DNA of 9,033 nt from Collinsella sp. (lineage in GTDB: Bacteria; Actinomycetota; Coriobacteriia; Coriobacteriales; Coriobacteriaceae). A program made the position numbers and the translations under genes. Of this stretch, positions 1 through 8,983 are shown one piece after another (position 1 is the first letter of the stretch; every line of letters starts with the position of its first letter). The stretch spans positions 1-9,033 of the forward strand of contig JAIJJM010000063.1 in NCBI GenBank assembly GCA_022728415.1, read 5' to 3'. The notes under the pieces were generated by a model, which was not told the origin of the DNA, did not search any database, and saw only the letters and a program-made list of their open reading frames with translations.

Positions 1-1122
<1,122 letters not shown>

Positions 1123-1239
1123 GTAGTTCCCCTATCTTCTTTCCATATACAAACGGCACGCGTATGCGACCCGCCCAGCAATACAACGCTCAGCGGGAAT
1201 ATAGAGCCTTTTACCGAAAACTCGTATATTTTAGCGATT

Positions 1240-1689
1240 TTAGATGAGAGGGGTTTCCTCACCTGCAGGTTCAGGGTCGCTCCACATAAAACCATCGCCG
1301 GTGCCCATGCCCTCATACAGCACATACGCCGAAAAGCCGCTCTCGAGCGTGGTCTCAAAGAAGCTCACGAGCAGAGCGTCGTGATAGCCGCCGTCAATCT
1401 CAACACAGCCGGTATAGCCGATGGCATAGCGAGAGATACGGCCCAGGCCCTCGTCCTTAAGGCCCATCTTGTGCTCGGAGATAAAGTTGGTGGCAGCCTC
1501 GAGGCACGCCTCTTCGCCATCCTCGTCGAGCGCCGCCAGATAGCGGTTGGAAGCAGCATCCTCGATCGCCACAACTACGCCCGGATTCTCGCCGGCGGCA
1601 AGGTCGTCCAAGAACGCACCAATCAGGTCACACACCATGGCGTCGAGCTCGGCGGAGACGTTGCCGGCACTCTGCATATCCTGTGCCAT
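1240..1689 (-). CDS. Unrecognised acidic protein, 149 aa
   Basis: I do not recognise this family. The 149-residue product is acidic and soluble-looking, with no signal peptide, membrane segment or metal-binding cysteine cluster. Residues 10-30 look helical. The middle and C-terminal half mix glycine and aromatic residues (for example YAIGYTGCVEIDGGYHDAL, about 88-106, and SAYVLYEGMG, about 120-129), which suggests a small alpha/beta fold. The C-terminus is rich in Pro and Glu. The ATG has a GGGAAGG Shine-Dalgarno about eight bases upstream, supporting this start. It lies 30 bases after the small membrane protein gene and 117 bases before typA on the same strand, so co-transcription is likely. 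GC-rich third positions and the regular spacing argue it is a real gene. No function can be assigned from sequence alone. Confidence 0.82.
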   Translation of the reverse strand: MAQDMQSAGNVSAELDAMVCDLIGAFLDDLAAGENPGVVVAIEDAASNRYLAALDEDGEEACLEAATNFISEHKMGLKDEGLGRISRYAIGYTGCVEIDGGYHDALLVSFFETTLESGFSAYVLYEGMGTGDGFMWSDPEPAGEETPLI

Positions 1690-1719
1690 CTTTAGACCTT
1701 CCCATCGAATTTGGCGTCG

Positions 1720-2076
1720 TTACAGTTCTTGTGCCTCGGCAGCGATCTTGGCGGCAGCGTCGCGGACGCGCATCATATCCATCGCGCGCTTGTCGAGCAC
1801 CTTGATCTGGTTGGTCAGCATTACCGCATCGACCACACCCCAGATTACCAAGCCTGTTGAAATCGAAAACCCAAGCGCACCAACTGTACCACGAAGACGA
1901 GAACAGATTACCGCGACAAGGGCGGAGATGATAACCATCTTGATATAGGAGCCGCGGCGCTCGCGAAGCGTGCGGGCCTGCATCACATAGGCGATGCGAG
2001 CCGCCTCGGATGCCTCCGAGCGCATCTGGGCTTCGCGCGCGATGGCGGCCGCTTCAGCCGATACGCGGGTACCCAT
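1720..2076 (-). CDS. Small membrane protein with two predicted helices, 118 aa
   Basis: Unrecognised small membrane protein. Residues 1-40 form an Ala/Glu/Arg-rich, probably helical, soluble segment. They are followed by a hydrophobic stretch at about 45-59 (MVIISALVAVIC), a short basic turn (RLRG), a second hydrophobic stretch at about 66-87, and a charged helical tail (KVLDKRAMDMMRVRD and onward). This suggests a hairpin in the membrane with both ends cytoplasmic. The reading frame can be extended to an ATG at 2106, which abuts the bfn stop codon (TAA then ATG), but that ATG has no ribosome-binding site. The ATG at 2076 has GGAGGGG six bases upstream, so I prefer it. It sits directly downstream of bfn and 30 bases before the acidic protein gene. 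The function is unknown; the operon setting gives no specific clue. Confidence 0.78.
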   Translation of the reverse strand: MGTRVSAEAAAIAREAQMRSEASEAARIAYVMQARTLRERRGSYIKMVIISALVAVICSRLRGTVGALGFSISTGLVIWGVVDAVMLTNQIKVLDKRAMDMMRVRDAAAKIAAEAQEL

Positions 2077-2082
2077 CAGCGA

Positions 2083-2089
2083 CCCCTCC
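2083..2089 (-). promoter_or_regulatory. Ribosome-binding site choosing the membrane protein start
   Basis: On the minus strand this reads GGAGGGG, six bases before the ATG at 2074-2076. It lies ten codons inside the longer open frame and is the only good Shine-Dalgarno near either candidate start, so it favours the shorter protein. Confidence 0.7.
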
Positions 2090-2106
2090 GCTCGCGTGCC
2101 AGACAT

Positions 2107-2607
2107 TTAGAAATCATCGGGGGAGAGCGTATGGACGAACTCGTCGAACTTCTCGAACTCCTGCTCGTCGTCAACTTCCTCGGCATGGGCAGAAACGGTA
2201 CCCAGACGATTCATGATGTCGTCCTCCACAAACATGGGGGCATTGCTGCGCACGGCAAGGGCAATGGCGTCACTGGGGCGGGCGTCAATCTTGCGCTCGT
2301 CACCATCGACCAGCACGACAATCGTCGCATAGAACACCGGCGGCTCGGCACGAACAATCTCGATGCGCTCGAGCTTGGCGCCCAGGGCATCGACGGTGTC
2401 GAGCAGCAGGTCATGCGTTATCGGGCGCTCGGCGCGGCCGCTATCGATGCCACGGCTAATGGCCGCGGCCTCAAACGAGCCGGTCTGAATGGAAAGTGAA
2501 CGCAGGGGTGCCGTCGAATCCGACTTGCCGCAGCGTTCGCGAAGCACGATAAGCGATGGCACGGGACCGGCGGCCATGACGATGGTCTCTATGTCGACAC
2601 GAACCAT
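2107..2607 (-). CDS. Bifunctional nuclease (BFN/DUF151) family protein, 166 aa
   Basis: Member of the BFN/DUF151 family, named after a plant protein reported to have RNase and DNase activity; the bacterial role is poorly defined. The family core spans about residues 30-137. Recognisable segments are the sheet and helix around SIQTGSFEAAAISRG (39-53), RPITHDLLLDTVDALGA (61-77), the strands FYATIVVL (92-99), the hallmark DARPSDAIALAVR (108-120) and APMFVEDDI (123-131). An acidic tail follows (143-166). The usual Leu-Pro-Ile ahead of the first glycine is Leu-Ser-Ile here. The frame is open upstream to 2655, but the ATG at 2607 has a perfect GGAGGT five bases upstream and family similarity begins there, so the extension is rejected. 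It is first in the group bfn, membrane protein, acidic protein, typA. Family confidence is high; nuclease activity is inferred. Confidence 0.93.
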   Translation of the reverse strand: MVRVDIETIVMAAGPVPSLIVLRERCGKSDSTAPLRSLSIQTGSFEAAAISRGIDSGRAERPITHDLLLDTVDALGAKLERIEIVRAEPPVFYATIVVLVDGDERKIDARPSDAIALAVRSNAPMFVEDDIMNRLGTVSAHAEEVDDEQEFEKFDEFVHTLSPDDF

Positions 2608-2612
2608 GGAAC

Positions 2613-2618
2613 ACCTCC
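2613..2618 (-). promoter_or_regulatory. Strong ribosome-binding site fixing the bfn start
   Basis: On the minus strand this reads GGAGGT, five bases from the ATG at 2605-2607. It decides against the 16-codon upstream extension of the same frame. Confidence 0.85.
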
Positions 2619-2664
2619 GGTACGTAGCGGTTAACACACGGCAGGGTCGCCGCATTGAATAGCT

Positions 2665-2694
2665 ATACTACCCAATCTTTCGCCCAGCACACAA
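2665..2694 (-). promoter_or_regulatory. Candidate promoter for the bfn operon
   Basis: The minus strand reads TTGTGT (2689-2694), an 18-base gap, then TAGTAT (2665-2670). This lies about 60 bases before the bfn start and downstream of the tRNA terminator, where a promoter is expected. Both boxes are imperfect, and overlapping TATAGC and TATTCA are alternative -10 boxes. Position is the main support. Confidence 0.35.
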
Positions 2695-2742
2695 AATCAA
2701 AGTAGTTAATTTGGGACGGGGCTATTTTGACTACTTTATTGG

Positions 2743-2777
2743 ATAAGAAAAAAGCCCCGAGGCAATGCCCCAGGGCT
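2743..2777 (-). terminator. Intrinsic terminator of the tRNA cluster
   Basis: The minus strand forms a stem of about 11 bp over 2753-2777, AGCCCTGGGGCA against TGCCTCGGGGCT, with two G-T wobbles and a tiny loop. A run of Ts follows (2748-2752, then CTTATC). It begins 13 bases after the last tRNA-Ile and separates the tRNA unit from bfn. Confidence 0.87.
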
Positions 2778-2790
2778 CTTCATGTTTTGA

Positions 2791-2867
2791 TGGTGGACCT
2801 GACAAGATTCGAACTTGTGACCTCCCGGTTATCAGCCGGACGCTCTAACCAACTGAGCTACAGGTCC
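2791..2867 (-). tRNA. tRNA-Ile(GAT), second copy, CCA encoded
   Basis: The minus strand folds as a full cloverleaf. The acceptor stem is GGACCTG with CAGGTCC. The D arm is GCTC/GAGC, the anticodon stem TCCGG/CCGGG, the anticodon loop CTGATAA (anticodon GAT) and the T arm ACAAG/CTTGT with TTCGAAT. The discriminator is A, and CCA is encoded at 2791-2793. The 77 bases are identical to the tRNA-Ile at 3015-3091, and the identity continues three bases upstream of the gene. It lies four bases after tRNA-Ala and just before the terminator, so it is last in the transcript. Confidence 0.97.
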
Positions 2868-2871
2868 ATCA

Positions 2872-2947
2872 TGGTGGAGGTTAGGGGGATCGAACCCCTG
2901 ACCTCAGGCTTGCAAAGCCCGCGCTCTCCCAGCTGAGCTAAACCCCC
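2872..2947 (-). tRNA. alaT: tRNA-Ala(TGC), CCA encoded
   Basis: The cloverleaf on the minus strand has acceptor GGGGGTT with AACCTCC, giving the G3-U70 wobble that is the classic alanine identity element. D arm GCTC/GAGC, anticodon stem CGGGC/GCCTG, loop TTTGCAA (anticodon TGC) and T arm AGGGG/CCCCT with TTCGATC are all present. The discriminator is A, with encoded CCA at 2872-2874. It sits between two identical tRNA-Ile genes, four bases before the second. The symbol follows the actinobacterial convention for tRNA-Ala downstream of gyrA. Confidence 0.97.
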
Positions 2948-2958
2948 ACGGAGAAAGT

Positions 2959-3003
2959 AATAAACACCCCAGCGGCGACTCGGCTCTCGCTGGGGTGTTT
3001 ATT
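2959..3003 (-). terminator. Perfect 16-bp hairpin between tRNA-Ile and tRNA-Ala
   Basis: The arms 2959-2974 (AATAAACACCCCAGCG) and 2988-3003 are exact reverse complements around a 13-base loop. The GC core and the T-rich 3' side (TGTTTATTACTTTC on the minus strand) resemble an intrinsic terminator that could work in both directions. It lies 11 bases after the first tRNA-Ile, yet tRNA-Ala follows it with no evident promoter. It may therefore be a leaky terminator or a processing structure in one precursor. Confidence 0.65.
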
Positions 3004-3014
3004 GCGAAAGAAAG

Positions 3015-3091
3015 TGGTGGACCTGACAAGATTCGAACTTGTGACCTCCCGGTTATCAGCCGGACGCTCTAACCAACTGAGCTACAGGTCC
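3015..3091 (-). tRNA. ileT: tRNA-Ile(GAT), first copy, CCA encoded
   Basis: Same 77-base sequence and cloverleaf as the copy at 2791-2867, with anticodon GAT in the loop CTGATAA, discriminator A and CCA at 3015-3017. It is the promoter-proximal gene of the cluster, only about 15 bases after the -10 box. It occupies the place where actinobacteria such as Mycobacterium carry ileT after gyrA, so it is likely the ancestral copy. Confidence 0.97.
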
Positions 3092-3105
3092 ATCGCGCAA
3101 GGGAT

Positions 3106-3135
3106 ATATTAGACGAGTCGTTACGCGCGCGTCAA
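3106..3135 (-). promoter_or_regulatory. Promoter of the tRNA cluster
   Basis: The minus strand reads TTGACG (3130-3135), an 18-base gap, then TAATAT (3106-3111). Both are five of six matches to the sigma-70 consensus. The -10 box ends 14 bases before the mature tRNA-Ile 5' end, leaving a short leader as expected for a tRNA gene. Confidence 0.75.
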
Positions 3136-3316
3136 CAACTTTTTTGAAAAACTTTGAAGGGTGCCCGCCGAGTGGGCGAGATGGGTTAGGTTTGCTGCTC
3201 GGACAGTCCTGCGCAAGACGAAGGCCACATTAAGTGGCCTTCTTTGCGTGCGGAACTCGCGATCGACTTCGCATGCCGCCGGGCAGCCGGGGCAGACGTG
3301 GGGTTCAAAGATTTTC
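3136..3316. other. Structured spacer between gyrA terminator and tRNA promoter
   Basis: There is no gene I can support here. The region holds several inverted repeats. The strongest is 3212-3248: GAAGGCCAC and GTGGCCTTC around ATTAA, extended by CGCAA/TTGCG across a small internal loop. Weaker ones are GCCC/GGGC at 3163-3177 and GCGA/TCGC around 3258-3271. Neither strand gives a strong T-run after the main hairpin. A TTG-started frame on the minus strand (3121-3318) begins inside the gyrA terminator, lacks a ribosome-binding site and covers the tRNA promoter, so I do not call it. It could be a small structured RNA or a remnant, but I cannot name one. Confidence 0.45.
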
Positions 3317-3349
3317 AAAAAAGCGGTCGGCGCGCAGTGCGCCGACCGC
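3317..3349 (-). terminator. Intrinsic terminator of gyrA
   Basis: The minus strand carries a perfect 11-bp stem, GCGGTCGGCGC with GCGCCGACCGC, around a five-base loop (3323-3349). Six Ts follow (3317-3322). It lies 40 bases after the gyrA stop and should end the gyrB-gyrA transcript. Confidence 0.93.
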
Positions 3350-3389
3350 CGATATAAGGGGTCTGATGATTTTTACCGGCTAGAGCCTC

Positions 3390-6128
3390 TTACTCGTCGA
3401 GGAGATCCTCTGGCATGTCGTTGCCGTCGCCTAGGTCGACTGGCGCCTCTTCGGCATGGGCTGCGGCCTCGGCGCCTTCGCCTTCGGGCTTCTCCTTGGC
3501 GGCCGTCATGCGGGCTACGGCGCATACGCGGTCGTTATCGTCGACGGTCATCATCTTGACGCCCTGGGTGGCGCGACCGGTTTGGCTGATCTCGTCGGTC
3601 TTGACGCGAATGACCGTCGCGCCCTCCGTCACGATGAACAGCTCATGCTGCGGGCCCACCGTCTTCATGGCTGCGAGGTTGCCCTTGCGCTCGGTCATCT
3701 GGATGGTGTAGACACCCTGACCGCCGCGGTTCTGCTCCGGATAATCCGAGACCGGCGTGCGTTTGCCGTAGCCGCGTTCGGTAATGACGAACAGGTCGCC
3801 GTTACCGTTGGTAATCTCCATACCAAGAACGCTCATGCCCTCCTTCATGCCAATGCCGCGGACGCCGCTGGTATCGCGACCGGTGGCGCGCACCTGATCC
3901 TCGGGGAACATAATCGCCTTGCCCGCGGTGGTTGCCATGATAATCTTGTCGCCCTCGCGCACGCGACGTACAGCGAGCAGCGCGTCGTCGTCCCTCAGGT
4001 TGATGGCGATCAGGCCGTCGCGGCGGCTACGGTCGTAGGCGCTCATCACGGTCTTCTTGACCATGCCGCTCTTGGTGGCAAACATCAGGTACTCGTCGGC
4101 GGGGAACTCTCGGCAGCTGATGACGCTCGCAATCTTCTCGCCCTCCTCGAACGGCAGCAGGTTGACGATCGCGGTGCCGCGCGCCTGGCGCGTGCCGACC
4201 GGCAGCTCATGCACCTTCAGGCGATAGACTTTACCCTTGCTCGAGAAGAACAGCACGTACTCGTGCGTGGACGCGATGAACATCTCGTCGATGACGTCGT
4301 CCTCTTTGAGGTTGACGCCCGACACGCCCTTGCCGCCGCGCTTTTGGGCGCGATAGGCGGCCACCGGGATGCGCTTGACGTAGCCGGTGTGGGTGATGGT
4401 CACGACCATGTCCTCGTCGGCAATCAAATCTTCGACATCCAGGTCTTTCTCGACATGGCTGATCTCGGTACGGCGCTTGTCGCCGAACTTCTTGGAAATC
4501 TCGCGCATCTCTTCCTTGATGACACCCAGGATTTTCTCCTCGTGCGCCAACAGGTCCTCGTAGTAGTCGATGGCGCGGCGCAAGCCGTCCAGCTCTTCCT
4601 GAATTTTGTCGCGCTCCAGGCCGGTCAGGCGGCGCAGCTTCATCTCGAGGATGGCCGTAGTCTGCTCGAGCGTAAAGCCAAAGCGCTCGATCAGGCGCCT
4701 GCTGGCCTCGGAGTCGGTCTGCGAGGAGCGGATGATGCTGATGACCTCGTCGATATGGTCGAGAGCCATCAGGTAGCCCTCGAGGATATGGGCACGCGCC
4801 TGGGCCTTCTTAAGGTCAAAGCGGGTGCGGCGGGTGACGACATCGACCTGGTGGTCGATATAGTGCTGCAGCATCTCGCGCAGGCTCAGGCATTTGGGGA
4901 CGCCGTTGACAAGCGCCAGGTTGTTGGCGCCGAAGGTCGTCTGCAGCGAGGTGTACTTGTACAGGTTGTTGAGCACGACCTGCGGGATGACGCCCTTCTT
5001 GAGTTCGATGACCAGACGGATGCCCTTCTGGTTTGACTCATCGCGCATATCCGAGATGCCCTCGATGCGCTTGTCGTTGACGAGCTGGGCGATCTTCTCC
5101 TGCAGGGTGCCCTTGTTGACCATGTAGGGAATCTCGGTAAAGACCAGGCGGCTACGGCCGGTCTTGGTGGACTCCACATGAGCCTTGGCGCGCACGGTGA
5201 TGGAGCCGCGGCCGGTCTCGTAGCTCTGCTTGATGCCGGCACTGCCCATGATGATGGCACCGGTGGGGAAGTCCGGACCGGGCATGATCTGCATGAGCTC
5301 GTCGACGGTGGCGTCGGGGTTGTCGATCAGGTAGCACGTAGCCTCGATCGCCTCGGTGAGGTTGTGCGGGGCGATGTTGGTGGCCATGCCGACGGCGATG
5401 CCCTGACTGCCGTTGACCAGCAGGTTGGGGAAGCGCGCGGGCAGCGCCTGGGGCTCGGCGAGCGACTCGTCGTAGTTGGGCTGCCAGTCGACGGTATCCT
5501 TCTGCAGGTCACGCAGGAGCTCCATGGCGGGCTTTGCCAGGCGGCTCTCGGTGTAACGCATGGCGGCGGCGCCGTCGCCGTCGATGTTGCCGAAGTTGCC
5601 GTGACCGTCAATGAGCGGCGTGCGCATGGAGAACCACTGTGCCAGGCGGACCATGGCCTCATAGACCGCGGAGTCACCATGCGGATGGTACTTACCGATA
5701 ACTTCGCCGACCGTCCAGGCCGACTTCTTGTGCGGACGGTTGGGGTAGATGCCGCTCTCGTTCATTGCGTACAGGATGCGACGGTGCACCGGCTTTAAGC
5801 CATCGCGCACGTCCGGCAGGGCGCGCGCCGTGATGACCGACATCGAGTACTCGATGAACGACTGCTTCATCTCGCGGCCAAACTCCGAAATCTGAAGCTG
5901 GCCGCCGTTGATATCCTCGCCGGCCGAGGCACCACGGTCGACTTCGCCAAAACTCTCCTCGAGCTCGGCGTCGTCATCCTCTTCTTCGTCCTCGGCGTCG
6001 GGGTTATAGGAATCCGGGTTGCCATCCTCACCCTGCTCGGCGCGGGCGAGCAGGCGCTTCAGATCGTCGGGCATGCCGGCGTCGCCGGCCTCGTCCACAC
6101 CCTCGTTATTGTTGATATCGTCTGCCAC
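3390..6128 (-). CDS. gyrA: DNA gyrase subunit A, 912 aa
   Basis: Breakage-reunion subunit of gyrase, which with GyrB (A2B2) introduces negative supercoils using ATP. The catalytic domain starts near residue 78. [15 protein letters not shown] (103-117) and the winged-helix segment lead to the active tyrosine Tyr192 in [10 protein letters not shown] (E. coli Tyr122, offset 70). The quinolone region has Ser153 and Glu157 at E. coli positions 83 and 87, so the usual Ser83 resistance change is absent. The C-terminal beta-pinwheel carries the GyrA box QKRGGKG (595-601), which marks gyrase rather than topoisomerase IV. Residues 1-76 are an unusual acidic extension, and 876-912 form an acidic tail. 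The start is GTG, four bases after AGGAGG (6133-6138), so the extension is part of the gene. It is 155 bases downstream of gyrB and ends at a strong terminator. Confidence 0.98.
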   Translation of the reverse strand: MADDINNNEGVDEAGDAGMPDDLKRLLARAEQGEDGNPDSYNPDAEDEEEDDDAELEESFGEVDRGASAGEDINGGQLQISEFGREMKQSFIEYSMSVITARALPDVRDGLKPVHRRILYAMNESGIYPNRPHKKSAWTVGEVIGKYHPHGDSAVYEAMVRLAQWFSMRTPLIDGHGNFGNIDGDGAAAMRYTESRLAKPAMELLRDLQKDTVDWQPNYDESLAEPQALPARFPNLLVNGSQGIAVGMATNIAPHNLTEAIEATCYLIDNPDATVDELMQIMPGPDFPTGAIIMGSAGIKQSYETGRGSITVRAKAHVESTKTGRSRLVFTEIPYMVNKGTLQEKIAQLVNDKRIEGISDMRDESNQKGIRLVIELKKGVIPQVVLNNLYKYTSLQTTFGANNLALVNGVPKCLSLREMLQHYIDHQVDVVTRRTRFDLKKAQARAHILEGYLMALDHIDEVISIIRSSQTDSEASRRLIERFGFTLEQTTAILEMKLRRLTGLERDKIQEELDGLRRAIDYYEDLLAHEEKILGVIKEEMREISKKFGDKRRTEISHVEKDLDVEDLIADEDMVVTITHTGYVKRIPVAAYRAQKRGGKGVSGVNLKEDDVIDEMFIASTHEYVLFFSSKGKVYRLKVHELPVGTRQARGTAIVNLLPFEEGEKIASVISCREFPADEYLMFATKSGMVKKTVMSAYDRSRRDGLIAINLRDDDALLAVRRVREGDKIIMATTAGKAIMFPEDQVRATGRDTSGVRGIGMKEGMSVLGMEITNGNGDLFVITERGYGKRTPVSDYPEQNRGGQGVYTIQMTERKGNLAAMKTVGPQHELFIVTEGATVIRVKTDEISQTGRATQGVKMMTVDDNDRVCAVARMTAAKEKPEGEGAEAAAHAEEAPVDLGDGNDMPEDLLDE

Positions 6129-6132
6129 GTTA

Positions 6133-6138
6133 CCTCCT
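6133..6138 (-). promoter_or_regulatory. Ribosome-binding site fixing the GTG start of gyrA
   Basis: The minus strand reads AGGAGG four bases before the GTG at 6126-6128. It establishes that the acidic N-terminal extension is translated, since no comparable start was noted near the conserved domain. Confidence 0.85.
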
Positions 6139-6210
6139 CATGGTTTGCGTGGTCCATTAGTTCCCTACCACGGAGACGGATTACCGGGAATGCCGGATAA
6201 CCCTCCTAGG

Positions 6211-6273
6211 TTTCCCAGGCGCCGCAGATTCGCCCGAAAGAGGATTGAGGGCGAAGGTGCGGTGGCTGGGAAA
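6211..6273 (-). repeat. Large imperfect stem-loop in the gyrB-gyrA spacer
   Basis: Nested inverted repeats: outer arms TTTCCCAG (6211-6218) and CTGGGAAA (6266-6273), a middle stem of GCGCCGCA against TGCGGTGG with two mismatches as minus-strand RNA, then inner arms TTCGCCC (6229-6235) and GGGCGAA (6249-6255) around a 13-base loop. About 21 pairs form in all. It begins 10 bases after the gyrB stop and has no T-run, so it is not a normal intrinsic terminator. It may stabilise, process or attenuate the gyrB-gyrA mRNA. A weaker inverted repeat (CCGG around GAATG) lies between it and gyrA. Confidence 0.7.
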
Positions 6274-6283
6274 GCCGAACAGG

Positions 6284-8363
<2,080 letters not shown>

Positions 8364-8366
<3 letters not shown>

Positions 8367-8393
8367 AAAATACCCTCGGGAACGAGGGTATTT
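8364..8393 (-). terminator. Intrinsic terminator after the dciA-like gene
   Basis: The minus strand forms a perfect 11-bp stem, AAATACCCTCG with CGAGGGTATTT, around the loop TTCC (8368-8393). Four further Ts follow (8364-8367). It lies 27 bases after the stop at 8420 and separates the recF-dciA unit from gyrB. Confidence 0.93.
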
Positions 8394-8419
8394 GGCTCTA
8401 CAAGGCCACCAGATGCGAT

Positions 8420-8983
8420 TTAAGGCTCTTTTTTGCTCTGCACGCCCTTGGCCCACTCGGCACTGGCTCTCATGGCGTTCTCGAGGGCCTCGCGCAGTTT
8501 TTGGTCCTCGATAGGTGCCACTTGGTGCTCGATCTCGGCACGCTCGGCATCGCTTAGGTCGGCATGCGGAGCCGGCGGACGCTCGGCCAGGGCCGGGCGC
8601 AGGCGCTCTTTGGCAGCGGGCGGTGTGCGGCCGGGGGCGGTCGTCTTGAACACCAGGCCGTCGACGTGCGCACCGGCACGTTCCATGCGCGCGCGGATGA
8701 TCTCGCGCAAAAGTGTCATCTCCTGCGTCCATGAGGGCGAATCGAGGTACACCAGCAGCTCGTTGGACTCGGGCAGGTAGCGCAGGCCCGTCACGTGGCG
8801 TCCCTCGCGTGTGCCCGAGCACACTGCATTCCAGGCGTGATAGACCGCACGGGACTCCTCTGCAGCCTCCATTTGCGCGCGCCGCTCAGGTGTCGCGGCC
8901 GCCAGGACGCGCTGACGCTCGGCATCCAAAAAGCCGCCGAAGGCAACCGTTCCGTTCGCGCGCTCGTAATTAGCACGTCTCAC
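8420..8983 (-). CDS. DUF721/DciA-like protein, 187 aa
   Basis: Member of the DUF721/DciA family. DciA proteins help load the replicative helicase DnaB in bacteria lacking DnaC/DnaI. The domain spans about residues 46-114. It is seen in the pattern Trp51 with AVCSG, TGLRYLPESNELLVYLDSPSWTQEM (65-89) and the helix LLREIIRARM (91-100). A Pro/Ala/Arg-rich linker (115-140) and a charged helical tail (143-187) follow. The GTG start is forced: an in-frame TGA lies three codons upstream. A modest AAGGTGG sits nine bases away. It overlaps the recF stop by 14 bases, so translation is probably coupled. Position between recF and gyrB is the typical actinobacterial place for this family. Helicase loading here is inferred from family and context. 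Confidence 0.9.
   Translation of the reverse strand: MRRANYERANGTVAFGGFLDAERQRVLAAATPERRAQMEAAEESRAVYHAWNAVCSGTREGRHVTGLRYLPESNELLVYLDSPSWTQEMTLLREIIRARMERAGAHVDGLVFKTTAPGRTPPAAKERLRPALAERPPAPHADLSDAERAEIEHQVAPIEDQKLREALENAMRASAEWAKGVQSKKEP

Noticed and set aside
1123..1239. Promoter for typA in the gap before it
   Set aside because: TATATT and TAAAAT boxes occur, but none has a -35 partner at proper spacing.
2608..2655. 16-codon upstream extension of bfn
   Set aside because: It covers the perfect GGAGGT ribosome-binding site of the ATG at 2607, and family similarity does not extend into it.
2727..2936. 69-codon plus-strand frame with protein-like motifs
   Set aside because: It reads antisense through tRNA-Ile and tRNA-Ala; peptides of this kind are a well-known false annotation over tRNA genes.
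3160..3260. Possible SRP RNA or RNase P RNA in the spacer
   Set aside because: Some phrases look similar (CAGG followed by AGCAGC on the minus strand; GCGAGATGG on the plus strand), but the SRP tetraloop spacing and the conserved RNase P segments are missing.
3121..3318. 65-codon minus-strand frame with a CPGCPAAC cysteine motif
   Set aside because: TTG start inside the gyrA terminator, no ribosome-binding site, and it covers the tRNA promoter.
3456..5036. 526-codon open frame on the plus strand
   Set aside because: Antisense to gyrA, low-complexity Leu/Val/Asp/Ala-rich translation, no recognisable domain.
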